Source: Pseudomonas sp. URMO17WK12:I11
Lineage (GTDB): Bacteria > Pseudomonadota > Gammaproteobacteria > Pseudomonadales > Pseudomonadaceae
Reading direction: 5' to 3'
Length of the DNA stretch: 64,000 nt
Assembly: GCF_007677725.1 (NCBI RefSeq)
Contig: NZ_VEDF01000002.1
Location: 62,001 to 126,000 of the forward strand
Positions 52,456 to 61,868 of this stretch are shown here, piece after piece (the stretch's first letter is position 1; every line of letters begins with the position of its first letter). Under the pieces are notes generated by a model. That model ran no database searches, had not been told where the DNA came from, and saw only the letters and a list, made by a program, of their open reading frames with translations. A program made the translations under genes and the position numbers.

Positions 52456-55140
52456 ATGAAAAGCCAACCCGATGCCGCCAGCCGTGTGGCGGCCGAGGTC
52501 GTCACGCAGCTCCCCGTGCCTTCACGGCTCGGCATGCTGCGTTTCGAAAGGCTCAACGAAGCGAACTGGGCAATGTTGTACCTGGACCCAGCCTGCTACC
52601 GACAGTTCGGCCTCCCAGCTTCGGAGCTCTGCGCGTTGATCGATTCGCCCTATGCCAGCCTGATGGAGCCTGAAGCCCGCTACCGGCTGCATGACGACAT
52701 TCAGCTGCAGCTGAGCAATCGTGGCTATTACCGGGTGCGCTACATCCTGCACACGCAGACCCACACCCTGCGCCTGCTGGAAACCGGCGAGGCGTTCAAG
52801 CAGCACAATCGCCAGTTGCTGCGCGGCTACCTGAGCGTGCTGGACGACGAAGACGACAGCGAGTTCGACACTCATGCCCTGGAGTCGCGCAACAACCGCC
52901 TGCAACTGGCCCTGCAGATCAACCAGCGCGCCCAGCAGGAGCAACTCGAACACCTGGAGCGCGTGCGCGCCCAGCAAGACCTGATCCTGCGTCTGGCTCG
53001 CCAGCGTTACAGCGCGGAAAACTCGCTGCTCGAAGCCGCCCAACTGATCACCCGCAGCGCCTGTGAGATCTACAAGGTCGACAGCGCCAGTATCTGGCAC
53101 CTCGATGATCAGCGCCTGGAGCCCATCAGCGCCTGGCTGCGCAGCGAACAACTGCACCGTCTGCCGGAACCCATCGATGCCAGTCGCTTTCCCGACTACC
53201 TCGAAGCGCTGCACGCCAGCCGTGCCATCGATGCGCACAACGCCAAGCATGACCCGCGAACCCGTGAACTGGCCGAGTGCCTGTCCGCCGACAACAACGC
53301 CATGCTCGATGCCAGTATCCGCGTCGATGGCCAAGTGGTGGGCGTGCTGTGCCTGGAGCAGACCGGCCAGCCAAGGGCCTGGCAGTCCGACGAAATCGCC
53401 TTTGCCGGCGAGCTGGCCGACCAGTTCGCCCAAGTCATCACCAACCACAACCGGCGCACTGCGGCCAGCGCCTTGCACCTGTTTCAACGCGCCGTCGAGC
53501 AGAGCGCCAGCGCCTTTTTGCTGGTCAACCGCAGCGGCGTGGTCGAGTACGTCAACCCCAGCTTCACCGCCATCACCCAATACAGCACCGAGGAGGTGCA
53601 GGGTCACCACCTGGCCGAGCTGCCAGCCCTGGAGAACCTCAGCGAGCTGCTGTTCGACTCGCCGTCGAGCCTGGCCATGGGCAACAGCTGGCAAGGCGAA
53701 TTCAAGAGCCGACGCAAGAACCTCGAACCCTACTGGGGCCAGCTGTCGATTTCCAAGGTCTATGGCGACAACCGCGAGCTGACCCATTACATCGGTATCT
53801 ACGAAGACGTCACCCAGAGCAAGATGGCTCAGCAACGCATCGAGCGCCTGGCCTACACCGACAACCTGACCAACCTGGGCAACCGTCCGGCGTTCATCCG
53901 CAAGCTCGACGAGCGCTTTGCCCGTGACAGCGAAAATCCGCTGTGCCTGCTGCTGGTGGACATCGACAACTTCAAGCGCATCAACGACAGCCTGGGCCAC
54001 CACACCGGCGACAAGCTGCTGGTCAGCCTGGCCAGGCGCTTGCGCAACAGCCTGAGCGCCAATGGCGTGCTGGCCCGCTTCGCCAGTAACGAATTCGCCG
54101 TGCTGCTCGATGAAACCAGCCTGGAAGATGGCCAGAGCGTCGCCCAGCAATTGCTGCGCACCCTCGACAAGCCGATGTTCGTCGACAACCAGCTGATCAA
54201 CGTCACCGCCTCCGTGGGCCTCTCGTGCGCGCCGCTGCACGGCAGCGATCCGACCACGCTGATGAAGAACGCAGGCCTGGCATTGCACAAGGCCAAGGCC
54301 AACGGTAAGCACCAAGTGCAAGTGTTCACCGAAGTGCTCAATGCCGAGGCCAGCTACAAGCTGTTCGTCGAGAACAACCTGCGCCGCGCGCTGACCCAGA
54401 ACGAACTGGAGGTGTTCTACCAGCCCAAGCTGTGCCTGCGTAGCGGACGCTTGCTGGGGCTGGAGGCGTTGCTGCGCTGGAACCACCCCGAGCGCGGCAT
54501 GATCCGCCCGGACCAGTTCATCAGCGTGGCCGAGGAAACCGGCCTGATCATCCCCATCGGCAAGTGGGTGGTGCGCCAGTCCTGCCGCATGAGCCAGCAA
54601 CTGCAACAGGCCGGCATGGGTTGCCTGCATGTCGCGATCAACCTGTCGCCCAAGCAGTTCTCCGACCCCGATCTGGTGGCCTCGATCGGCACCATCCTCA
54701 AGGAAGAAGGCCTGCCGGCGCACCTGCTCGAGCTGGAACTGACCGAGGGCCTTCTGCTCGAAGCCACCGAAGACACCCACCGCCAGCTCGACGAGCTCAA
54801 AGCCCTGGGCCTGACCCTGGCCATGGATGATTTCGGCACTGGCTATTCGTCGCTCAGTTACCTGAAGAAATTCCCGATCGACATCATCAAGATCGATCGC
54901 AGTTTCATCAACGAGATCCCCGACAACCAGGACGACATGGAAATCACCTCTGCCGTGGTGGCCATGGCGCACAACCTCAAGCTCAAGGTGGTGGCCGAGG
55001 GCATCGAGACGCCGGAACAGCTGGCCTTCCTGCGCCGGCACCGCTGCGACGTGGGCCAGGGCTACCTGTTCGACCGCCCCATTCCCGGCCGGGAGCTGGA
55101 AGAAAAACTCAAGCGCTATCCGCGCGGTCCAATGGCCTGA
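52456..55140 (+). CDS. DipA-like c-di-GMP phosphodiesterase (GAF-PAS-GGDEF-EAL)
   Basis: 894 residues from MKSQPDAASRVAAEVV. GAF-like domain (about 190-345), PAS (about 355-465), GGDEF (about 480-640) and EAL (about 650-890). The GGDEF active site is degenerate, ASNEF near residue 543, so no cyclase activity is expected. The EAL domain is complete: EALLRW, the AINLSPKQF region, ELTEGLLLE, DDFGTGYSSLSYLKKFPIDIIKID. It should hydrolyse c-di-GMP. In P. aeruginosa the gene between aceF and msrA is dipA, linked to biofilm dispersal. Confidence 0.92.
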   Translation: MKSQPDAASRVAAEVVTQLPVPSRLGMLRFERLNEANWAMLYLDPACYRQFGLPASELCALIDSPYASLMEPEARYRLHDDIQLQLSNRGYYRVRYILHTQTHTLRLLETGEAFKQHNRQLLRGYLSVLDDEDDSEFDTHALESRNNRLQLALQINQRAQQEQLEHLERVRAQQDLILRLARQRYSAENSLLEAAQLITRSACEIYKVDSASIWHLDDQRLEPISAWLRSEQLHRLPEPIDASRFPDYLEALHASRAIDAHNAKHDPRTRELAECLSADNNAMLDASIRVDGQVVGVLCLEQTGQPRAWQSDEIAFAGELADQFAQVITNHNRRTAASALHLFQRAVEQSASAFLLVNRSGVVEYVNPSFTAITQYSTEEVQGHHLAELPALENLSELLFDSPSSLAMGNSWQGEFKSRRKNLEPYWGQLSISKVYGDNRELTHYIGIYEDVTQSKMAQQRIERLAYTDNLTNLGNRPAFIRKLDERFARDSENPLCLLLVDIDNFKRINDSLGHHTGDKLLVSLARRLRNSLSANGVLARFASNEFAVLLDETSLEDGQSVAQQLLRTLDKPMFVDNQLINVTASVGLSCAPLHGSDPTTLMKNAGLALHKAKANGKHQVQVFTEVLNAEASYKLFVENNLRRALTQNELEVFYQPKLCLRSGRLLGLEALLRWNHPERGMIRPDQFISVAEETGLIIPIGKWVVRQSCRMSQQLQQAGMGCLHVAINLSPKQFSDPDLVASIGTILKEEGLPAHLLELELTEGLLLEATEDTHRQLDELKALGLTLAMDDFGTGYSSLSYLKKFPIDIIKIDRSFINEIPDNQDDMEITSAVVAMAHNLKLKVVAEGIETPEQLAFLRRHRCDVGQGYLFDRPIPGRELEEKLKRYPRGPMA

Positions 55141-55230
55141 CAGCAACGCCAAGCTCGGGCACACTAGTCCTCATCCGGGCCACGTGCGAGCGGCCCCAGC
55201 ACCTATTCACAGACCTACAGAGGAACGGCC

Positions 55231-55899
<669 letters not shown>

Positions 55900-55902
55900 G
55901 CC

Positions 55903-56526
55903 ATGGGCAGCATGACCCTGTTCCACTCGCCATTGTCGCCTTTCGTACGCAAGGTCATGGTGGTGCTGCACGAAACTGGCCAGCTGGACAGGGTCACCCT
56001 GCAGCCGGTGAACATCAGCCCGGTCAATGCCGACGCGCAGCTCAACCAGGACAATCCGATCGGCAAGATTCCTGCCTTGCGCCTGGCGGACGGTACGGTC
56101 CTGCATGACAGTCGGGTCATCTGCGAATACCTCGATCAGCAGCACGTTGGCCAACCGCTGCTGCCCCGCGAGGGCTCGGCGCGCTGGCGGCGCATGACCC
56201 TGGCATCGCAGGCCGATGCGATGCTCGATGCAGCGGTGGCCAGCCGCTACGAGCGTTTCCTGCGCCCTGAAGACAAGCGCTGGGATGCCTGGCTGGACGC
56301 GCAAGCCGAGAAGATTCGCCGCAGCCTGGCCAACCTTGAGCAGCAGCACCTGGCGGAACTGGCGTCTGGTTTCGATCTGGCGGCGATTGGCGTGGCCTGT
56401 GCGCTGGGGTATCTGGACCTGCGTCAGCCAACGTTTGGTTGGCGCGAGCGTCAGCCCGGCTTGGCAGCCTGGTATGCCGAAGTCGCCAAGCGACCGTCGA
56501 TGCAGGCAACCGCTCCGCCAGCCTGA
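55903..56526 (+). CDS. Glutathione S-transferase family protein
   Basis: 207 residues. Thioredoxin-fold N-terminus with [21 protein letters not shown] (catalytic serine near residue 12 likely), cis-proline in NPIGKIPAL and the [10 protein letters not shown] glutathione motif; helical C-terminal domain. Substrate unknown. It is only three bases after msrA, suggesting joint expression and an oxidative-stress link. A start at 55912 (MTLFHSP) is equally possible. Confidence 0.9.
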   Translation: MGSMTLFHSPLSPFVRKVMVVLHETGQLDRVTLQPVNISPVNADAQLNQDNPIGKIPALRLADGTVLHDSRVICEYLDQQHVGQPLLPREGSARWRRMTLASQADAMLDAAVASRYERFLRPEDKRWDAWLDAQAEKIRRSLANLEQQHLAELASGFDLAAIGVACALGYLDLRQPTFGWRERQPGLAAWYAEVAKRPSMQATAPPA

Positions 56527-56527
56527 C

Positions 56528-56581
56528 GGCGCTGCAACCCTTGCAGGAGCCGCCTTGCCGGGGCGCTCCTGCATGAGCGCC
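56528..56581. repeat. REP-like palindrome, bidirectional terminator candidate
   Basis: An outer stem GGCGCT/AGCGCC encloses an inner stem TGCAGGAGC/GCTCCTGCA (56542-56550 with 56565-56573). The GCAGGAGC-CGCCTTG core is like intergenic REP palindromes of Pseudomonas. It lies between convergent genes. Confidence 0.6.
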
Positions 56582-56596
56582 AAACCGCGCTGTGGA

Positions 56597-57097
56597 TCAG
56601 CAGCCAGGCTTGCCCGCTGTGTACTTCTTGGCCGGATTGACCGCCGCCTTGAACTCACGCAAGGCCTTGGAGCCGATCAGCAGCGGATAATTGAAGCTGC
56701 TGCGGTCCACCAGATTCACTTCGACCGTGCGTTTCTCCTCACCCAGGCACAGCTCCAGGTCGACCACCGGGCGCTTGGACACTTCCGGCGTGTCGCCCTC
56801 GTCCTCTTCATCGGCCCGGCCTTTGATCTTGCTGATGCGCGACACCTTGTGTTCGTAGACCTTGCCGTCCGAGTCCTTGGTCGCCAGGCGGAAGCGCACC
56901 CACTCATCGCCATCTCGGGTGAACATCTCGATGTCCTTGGCGGACAGGGAGGCGGTGAAGGCCCCGGTGTCCATCTTGGCTTTGAGCGTTTCGCCCAGCT
57001 CAGGCAACTTGATGTTCTCGTAGCGACCATAGAGCGTGGGATCGGCAGCCATCACCGGCAGGGCCAGCAGCGATAACAGGGCAAGCAGTGGTTTCAC
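56597..57097 (-). CDS. Secreted retropepsin-like protein (Zn_protease/RimB-like)
   Basis: 166 residues from a GTG (57097) with AAGGAAG upstream. A signal peptide of about 19 residues (VKPLLALLSLLALPVMA) precedes a domain with the aspartyl-protease-type motif KMDTGAFTASL, the family's RPVVDLELCLGEEKRTVEVNLVDRS and FNYPLLIGSKAL segments. The family is annotated as putative ATP-dependent zinc protease, but the DTGA motif points to a retropepsin-like fold. Periplasmic; substrate unknown. Confidence 0.85.
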   Translation of the reverse strand: MKPLLALLSLLALPVMAADPTLYGRYENIKLPELGETLKAKMDTGAFTASLSAKDIEMFTRDGDEWVRFRLATKDSDGKVYEHKVSRISKIKGRADEEDEGDTPEVSKRPVVDLELCLGEEKRTVEVNLVDRSSFNYPLLIGSKALREFKAAVNPAKKYTAGKPGC

Positions 57098-57279
57098 AGT
57101 CGGGCTTCCTTGAAAGGGGTCAGTGCTTAGACTGCACTGGGCAGATAGGTTCGCGGTCACAAGCCTAGCCAACATGTTGTGAAACATTTGTCTGTGCCGC
57201 CGAGCATTGGATATTTGGCGTAGCGCGCAGCGCTGCTTATCATTGCGCCCTGCTAATTTCCCACAACAAGAGTCTCTCT

Positions 57280-58167
57280 ATGCGTCGCCTGTTTACCGGC
57301 ATTCTTACGACCACCCTGCTGCTGCTCAACACGGTGGTGTTGATCTGCCCGCTGTTGGTCTTCGCGTTGCTCAAGCTGGTATTACCCGGTCGCGGACGCG
57401 ACTACGCCTCGGCGGCGGTGATGTGGGTGGCGGAAACCTGGTCGGAAATCGACAAGGCGATTTTCGCCCTGTGCATCCCCACGACGTGGGACATTCGCGG
57501 CGTGGAGAACTTGCGCCGCGACACCTCGTATCTTGCCATCAGCAATCACCAGACCTGGGTGGATATCCCGGCGTTGATCGAAAGCCTCAACCGGCGCACG
57601 CCGTTCTTCAAGTTCTTCCTGAAAAAGGAGCTGATCTGGGTGCCGCTGCTGGGCCTTGCCTGGTGGGGCCTGGATTACCCGTTCATGAAGCGCTACAGCA
57701 AGGCGTTCCTGGACAAGCATCCCGACCTCAAGGGCAAGGACCTGGAAATCACCAAGGCCGCCTGCGAGCTGTTCAAGCGCCAGCCGGTCACCGTGGTCAA
57801 CTATTTGGAAGGCACACGCTTTAGCGAAGCCAAGCACCGCGAACAACAATCGCCCTATCGCTACCTGCTCAAGCCCAAGGCGGGCGGCGTGGCGTTCGTG
57901 CTGGCGGCCCTGGGCGAGCAACTCGATGCCCTGCTGGACGTCACCATCGTTTACCCCGGCAACCCGGCCCCGGGCTTCTGGGCGTTGCTCAACGGCAGCA
58001 TCAGCCGGGTAGTTATCGACATTCAGGTACGCGAGTTGGACCCCGCGCTGTGGGCGGGTGATTACGAAAATGATCCGGCGTTCCGCCAGACCGTGCAGGC
58101 CTGGGTCAATCAACTGTGGCTGGAAAAGGATCGACGGATCGAACTGCTGCGGGCAGAACTGCGCTGA
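57280..58167 (+). CDS. PlsC-family acyltransferase (YihG-like)
   Basis: 295 residues. An N-terminal membrane segment (about 8-36) and the acyltransferase block I NHQTWVD (H-x4-D) at about residue 89, block III-like YLEGTRFS. Such proteins transfer acyl chains to lysophospholipid or related acceptors at the membrane; E. coli YihG is the nearest analogue. Stands alone; no close co-transcribed partner. Confidence 0.9.
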   Translation: MRRLFTGILTTTLLLLNTVVLICPLLVFALLKLVLPGRGRDYASAAVMWVAETWSEIDKAIFALCIPTTWDIRGVENLRRDTSYLAISNHQTWVDIPALIESLNRRTPFFKFFLKKELIWVPLLGLAWWGLDYPFMKRYSKAFLDKHPDLKGKDLEITKAACELFKRQPVTVVNYLEGTRFSEAKHREQQSPYRYLLKPKAGGVAFVLAALGEQLDALLDVTIVYPGNPAPGFWALLNGSISRVVIDIQVRELDPALWAGDYENDPAFRQTVQAWVNQLWLEKDRRIELLRAELR

Positions 58168-58307
58168 GCGACACGCCCCGAGGGTGACCGCACGCCTCGA
58201 TTAAAACCCTGGCTAATAATCAGCATAAGTAATCCTTTTTTGTCATCACCCCCTCATGTGGATAAAAATCGACCAAAGCACAACTACAAAAATGCCTGGA
58301 TCGATCG

Positions 58308-59657
58308 ATGGCCAACCTACCCAGCTCCAACTCCGCCCAACTGCGCCGCGTCCTCGGCCTCCCCGCCCTGGTCTTCTTTGGCCTGGTGTACATGGTCCCG
58401 CTGACCATCTTCACCACCTACGGCATCGTCACCGAGATCACCGGTGGGCGCACCGCCAGCGCCTATCTGGTAACCCTGGTGGCCATGCTGTTCACTGCGG
58501 CCTCCTACAGCTTCATGGTCAAGCGTTTCCCGGTCGCCGGGTCCGCCTATTCGTACACCAATATGGCGTTCGGCCCCAACGTAGGGTTTCTGGCCGGATG
58601 GTCGCTGCTGCTCGATTACCTGTTCCTGCCCATGATCAACTACCTGCTGATCGGCCTGTTTCTCAACATTGCCTTCCCGGCCATTCCGGCCTGGTCGATT
58701 GCCTTGGCTGCGATCGTGCTAGTGACCGTGCTCAATGTGGTGGGCATCCACTCGGTGGCCAAGACCAGTAACCTGATCGTCGGCGCGCAGATCGTCTTCA
58801 TCGGGGTGTTCGTCGCGCTGTCGTGCCAGTCCCTGGGCGGTCAGCCCCTGGACTTGCTTTCCCCGCTGTTGGGCGACGGCTCACAGCCTGGCTTTGGCGC
58901 GATCATGGCAGGGGCCGCCGTGCTGTGCTTGTCGTTCCTGGGCTTCGATGCCGTTTCGACGTTGGCCGAGGAATGCCGCGACGCGCGCCGCGACGTGCCA
59001 CGGGCGATCATCCTCACCACGCTGTTCGCGGGGGTGCTGTTCACGGTCCTGGCCTATGTCAGCCAGCTGGTCTTGCCCGGCAGCACGTTCGCCAATGCCG
59101 ATGCCGCGGCCAATGAGGTCATGTTCAAGGCGGGCGGGCAATTTTTGGCCAACTTCTTCACTGCCGCTTACGTGGCTGGCAGCCTGGGGTCGGCACTGGC
59201 CTCGCAGGCAGCGGTGTCGCGCATCCTGTTCACCATGGGGCGCGACAACGTGTTGCCTCGGCGCAGCTTCGGCTACCTGTCGCCGCGCTTCGGCACACCC
59301 GTGTTCGCCATCGTGCTGGTATCGGCGTTTTCGTTGTTGGCGCTGGTGATCGACCTCGCCACCCTCGCCTCGCTGATCAGCTTCGGTGCGCTGGTGGCGT
59401 TCTCGGCGGTGAACCTGGCAGTGGTGAAGACCCACCTGATGGATGACCGCGCCCAGCGTCACCTCAAGGGGCTGCTGTGCTATGGCCTGGTGCCGTTGGT
59501 GGGCTTGGGCCTGACCTTGTGGCTGTGGACCAGCCTCTCGGCGCTGACCTTGGTGATCGGCCTGTGCTGGTTCGCCCTGGGCCTGGCTTACCTGGCAGTG
59601 CTCACCGCCGGCTTCCGCCGCCCGGTCCGGCTGGTGGACTTCACTGAAGCCGCCTGA
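58308..59657 (+). CDS. APC-superfamily permease (putrescine importer-like)
   Basis: 449 residues with about twelve membrane segments. MANLPSSNSAQLRRVLGLPALVFFGLVYMVPLT start and GSAYSYTNMAFGPNVGFLAGW in the second and third helices are typical of PuuP-like amino acid/polyamine importers, as is FLGFDAVSTLAEE. It probably takes up putrescine or an amino acid with H+. No catabolic genes are adjacent. Confidence 0.87.
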   Translation: MANLPSSNSAQLRRVLGLPALVFFGLVYMVPLTIFTTYGIVTEITGGRTASAYLVTLVAMLFTAASYSFMVKRFPVAGSAYSYTNMAFGPNVGFLAGWSLLLDYLFLPMINYLLIGLFLNIAFPAIPAWSIALAAIVLVTVLNVVGIHSVAKTSNLIVGAQIVFIGVFVALSCQSLGGQPLDLLSPLLGDGSQPGFGAIMAGAAVLCLSFLGFDAVSTLAEECRDARRDVPRAIILTTLFAGVLFTVLAYVSQLVLPGSTFANADAAANEVMFKAGGQFLANFFTAAYVAGSLGSALASQAAVSRILFTMGRDNVLPRRSFGYLSPRFGTPVFAIVLVSAFSLLALVIDLATLASLISFGALVAFSAVNLAVVKTHLMDDRAQRHLKGLLCYGLVPLVGLGLTLWLWTSLSALTLVIGLCWFALGLAYLAVLTAGFRRPVRLVDFTEAA

Positions 59658-59691
59658 GCGGACGTGGCCCTGCTGTGCTTGTCATGTGGGA

Positions 59692-59721
59692 GCCAGTGCC
59701 GGCGAAAAGGCCGGCACTGGC
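59692..59721. repeat. REP-like palindrome after the permease gene
   Basis: A perfect 12-base stem GCCAGTGCCGGC/GCCGGCACTGGC with GAAAAG loop, preceded by TGTGGGA. The TGTGGGAGC and GCGAA-A-GGCCGG parts match the general layout of P. putida REP elements. It lies between convergent genes and may end both transcripts. Confidence 0.7.
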
Positions 59722-59734
59722 GCCGTAAAGATCA

Positions 59735-60310
59735 TCACACCGACGGTTGAGCCAACGGCGCAGGCGTTGTCCACAAGCTCCCCAGGCTCTGCAACAACGA
59801 TCCGGCAATCCCCTGCTGCCCCAGGTACTGCAGAATCAACGGCGCAAACTGGCCGATCATGCCGCTATCCATCCCCAGCGCCTTGAACGCGTTGTCCAGG
59901 TCACTGCGGTTTTCCACATCATTGCCCAGGGCCTTGCTCAAGGCCGACTGACTGTCCTTGTTCTCACCCAGCAACTCACCCAACCCACTCAGCCCGCCCA
60001 GGGCATTGGCCCCCGACAGCAGGTCCAGCCCCGGCACGGCCTTGCTCAGCTGGCCATAGTCGTAGGTACTGAGGGTGTTGCGCGCCAGCCCCAGCATCGC
60101 CCCTGCCCCGCCCACCGCCTGTTCGGGGGTGATGCTCAACTGGCTGCCCAGCGTATTGAGCAGGTCGGCCTGCCCCTCGGGCGCCTGTACCTGGCCTTGT
60201 TGCTTCTGACTCTGCATGGAGGAGACGGCGTTGGCGGCGTCGCTCAGGTTGAAGGCGAACACCGGGCTTGCGGCTAGGGTCATGAGGGTTGCCAGGGTGA
60301 ATGCTTTCAT
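59735..60310 (-). CDS. DUF2780 secreted protein
   Basis: 191 residues. Signal peptide of about 19 residues (MKAFTLATLMTLAASPVFA), then a low-complexity Q-rich stretch and a DUF2780-type helical domain (LGSQLSITPEQAVGGAGAMLGLARNTLS and the KAVPGLDLLSG segment). The family is periplasmic or exported with no known role. It marks the left border of the AT-richer RHS insert. Confidence 0.87.
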   Translation of the reverse strand: MKAFTLATLMTLAASPVFAFNLSDAANAVSSMQSQKQQGQVQAPEGQADLLNTLGSQLSITPEQAVGGAGAMLGLARNTLSTYDYGQLSKAVPGLDLLSGANALGGLSGLGELLGENKDSQSALSKALGNDVENRSDLDNAFKALGMDSGMIGQFAPLILQYLGQQGIAGSLLQSLGSLWTTPAPLAQPSV

Positions 60311-60550
60311 CGGGAGGGACCTCGTGGGTCGGGATGAGCTCGGGAACGGATATTGGAGCGAAAGCCGGGAAAATTGTTCCCCGCCCTCGTCAGTTTAATT
60401 TGTCGATCCGAAGATGCTGTCAGCTTCGACCAGTCAATTATCCGCAAGGATGTATTCACCTATTATTTTTGCCAGTTGACGCTCAGTATAGAGCGCATGA
60501 AGACTAAAGCGTCGAACATGACCCTGCTGATCGATACCAAGGTGATCACC
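60311..60550. other. Leader of the first RHS orphan
   Basis: 240 bases in which base composition drops toward AT. In-frame upstream ATGs (60353, 60497, 60518) exist but the sequence between them lacks RHS likeness. AAGGTG before 60551 supports the later start. Confidence 0.4.
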
Positions 60551-61486
60551 ATGCCCGCTCGCAGCCGTACATATGTCTTCTATCAGAAAAACAACGTTAC
60601 CGGATTACTTTCAAGCGGCGAAAATCGCCGGGTAATACAAGCAAACAACATAGCGTTAGCAGAATCCTGCAGCGACGACGCCACCCCAGCATCCATATTG
60701 GCAAGCGACTTCAATGGATCCATCTTCGAAGTCATAAGCAGCACTTCACGTGAAACCCATGCCTATTCGGCTTATGGCTTTAATGTAAAACTACCTTCGC
60801 CCAACACTTTGTTTGGATTTAACAGAGAGATGGTAGATCTGTCGAGATGTGTTTACTTACTCGGCTCATACCGTACGTACAGCCCTGGACTCAAGCGCTT
60901 TCAATCACCTGACAATTTGAGCCCCTTCGAAGCGGGTGGGCTAAACAGCTACTGCTATGTAAGTGGAGATCCAATAAATCAGGTAGATCCGTCAGGCCAC
61001 GCCTTTATAAAAGGCCTTAAAAACCTCCTGGGGCGTCAGGAAAGAAAATTCGAAAGAATAAAAAGATATAATGATAACGCCTCACACTACAATGCCAAAG
61101 CGGAGCCCCTAAAGTTAAGAGATAACGCCCACAGCGCACTTGATCGACGCATCAACATTACCAATCTTTATTTCAACCGGGAAACCATCGAGAAGATCAA
61201 CCAACTCCCGGCCAGGCCAATGTTGTCAAACAAAGACCGGCACTACGCAAACAAACACGAACGAGCCGTGGCCCAGCTTGTTGAAGACCCAAGAGAAAGC
61301 CCCTCTTACCTATTCACTCGGGATCTAATCGAGAAAAATCTCAAGCAACTAGATAGTCTTCGAAGAGACGTTAACCCCGCAAAAGCGGCTCGCGAGGTCC
61401 GTGGTCATGTTCCGGAAAGAAGTTTGCTGGGCTACAGGACTGCACGTAAGATTAGGGACCGATATGGTTACAACCCTGAAGTCTGA
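60551..61486 (+). CDS. Orphan RHS-core protein with variable C-terminus (first copy)
   Basis: 311 residues from MPARSRTYVFYQKN. The first ~155 residues match the end of the RHS core: HAYSAYGFNVKLPS, FGFNREM, YLLGSYRTYSPGLKRFQSP, and the terminal GDPINQVDPSGH. The remaining ~155 residues are a basic, helical tail rich in N, K and R (RINITNLYFNRETIEKIN) that I cannot assign. The YD-repeat cage of full RHS toxins is missing. Base composition is AT-richer than neighbours, suggesting transfer. No immunity gene follows. Confidence 0.85.
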   Translation: MPARSRTYVFYQKNNVTGLLSSGENRRVIQANNIALAESCSDDATPASILASDFNGSIFEVISSTSRETHAYSAYGFNVKLPSPNTLFGFNREMVDLSRCVYLLGSYRTYSPGLKRFQSPDNLSPFEAGGLNSYCYVSGDPINQVDPSGHAFIKGLKNLLGRQERKFERIKRYNDNASHYNAKAEPLKLRDNAHSALDRRINITNLYFNRETIEKINQLPARPMLSNKDRHYANKHERAVAQLVEDPRESPSYLFTRDLIEKNLKQLDSLRRDVNPAKAAREVRGHVPERSLLGYRTARKIRDRYGYNPEV

Positions 61487-61868
61487 TTCGACGTAGAACA
61501 GGTGTTGAGCACACCAAAGCGTTGTCGCGGGTCAATTAGCAGCGAACAGATGAAATCTGCTTAGGTTTTCGTTATTTGCTCTTACCTGTGGGACGTTTCT
61601 GAGTTAGTGGGCTTGTCCGCTATCACGGCACAGGTCCAGCTGAACCAGAGTTCTGAACCTTTTATGCCTTCGCTGACATCTCCGCAGCTTCGGTCTCGTA
61701 ACATGATTTAGGCGTGCTGACCAAAGCGCTGATGAACAATGCAAGATGGGGTATGGTGGCCCAGCGAACGTTTAAAACTGTCATTTTTACCAGTATCTAA
61801 ATTGCTGTAGGTATTCACAATGAGCTGCACTGAAAGCCCATCCATCCCGCGCAGCAGGTGGTCTAGCC
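61487..61868. other. Non-coding gap between the two RHS orphans
   Basis: 382 bases, AT-rich, with many stops in all frames. No immunity-sized gene, hairpin terminator or transposase could be supported. It could hold decayed mobile DNA but nothing is recognisable. Confidence 0.5.

Noticed and set aside
52522..55164. 880-codon minus-strand frame over the phosphodiesterase gene
   Set aside because: Shadow frame; the plus strand has intact PAS, GGDEF-like and EAL domains.
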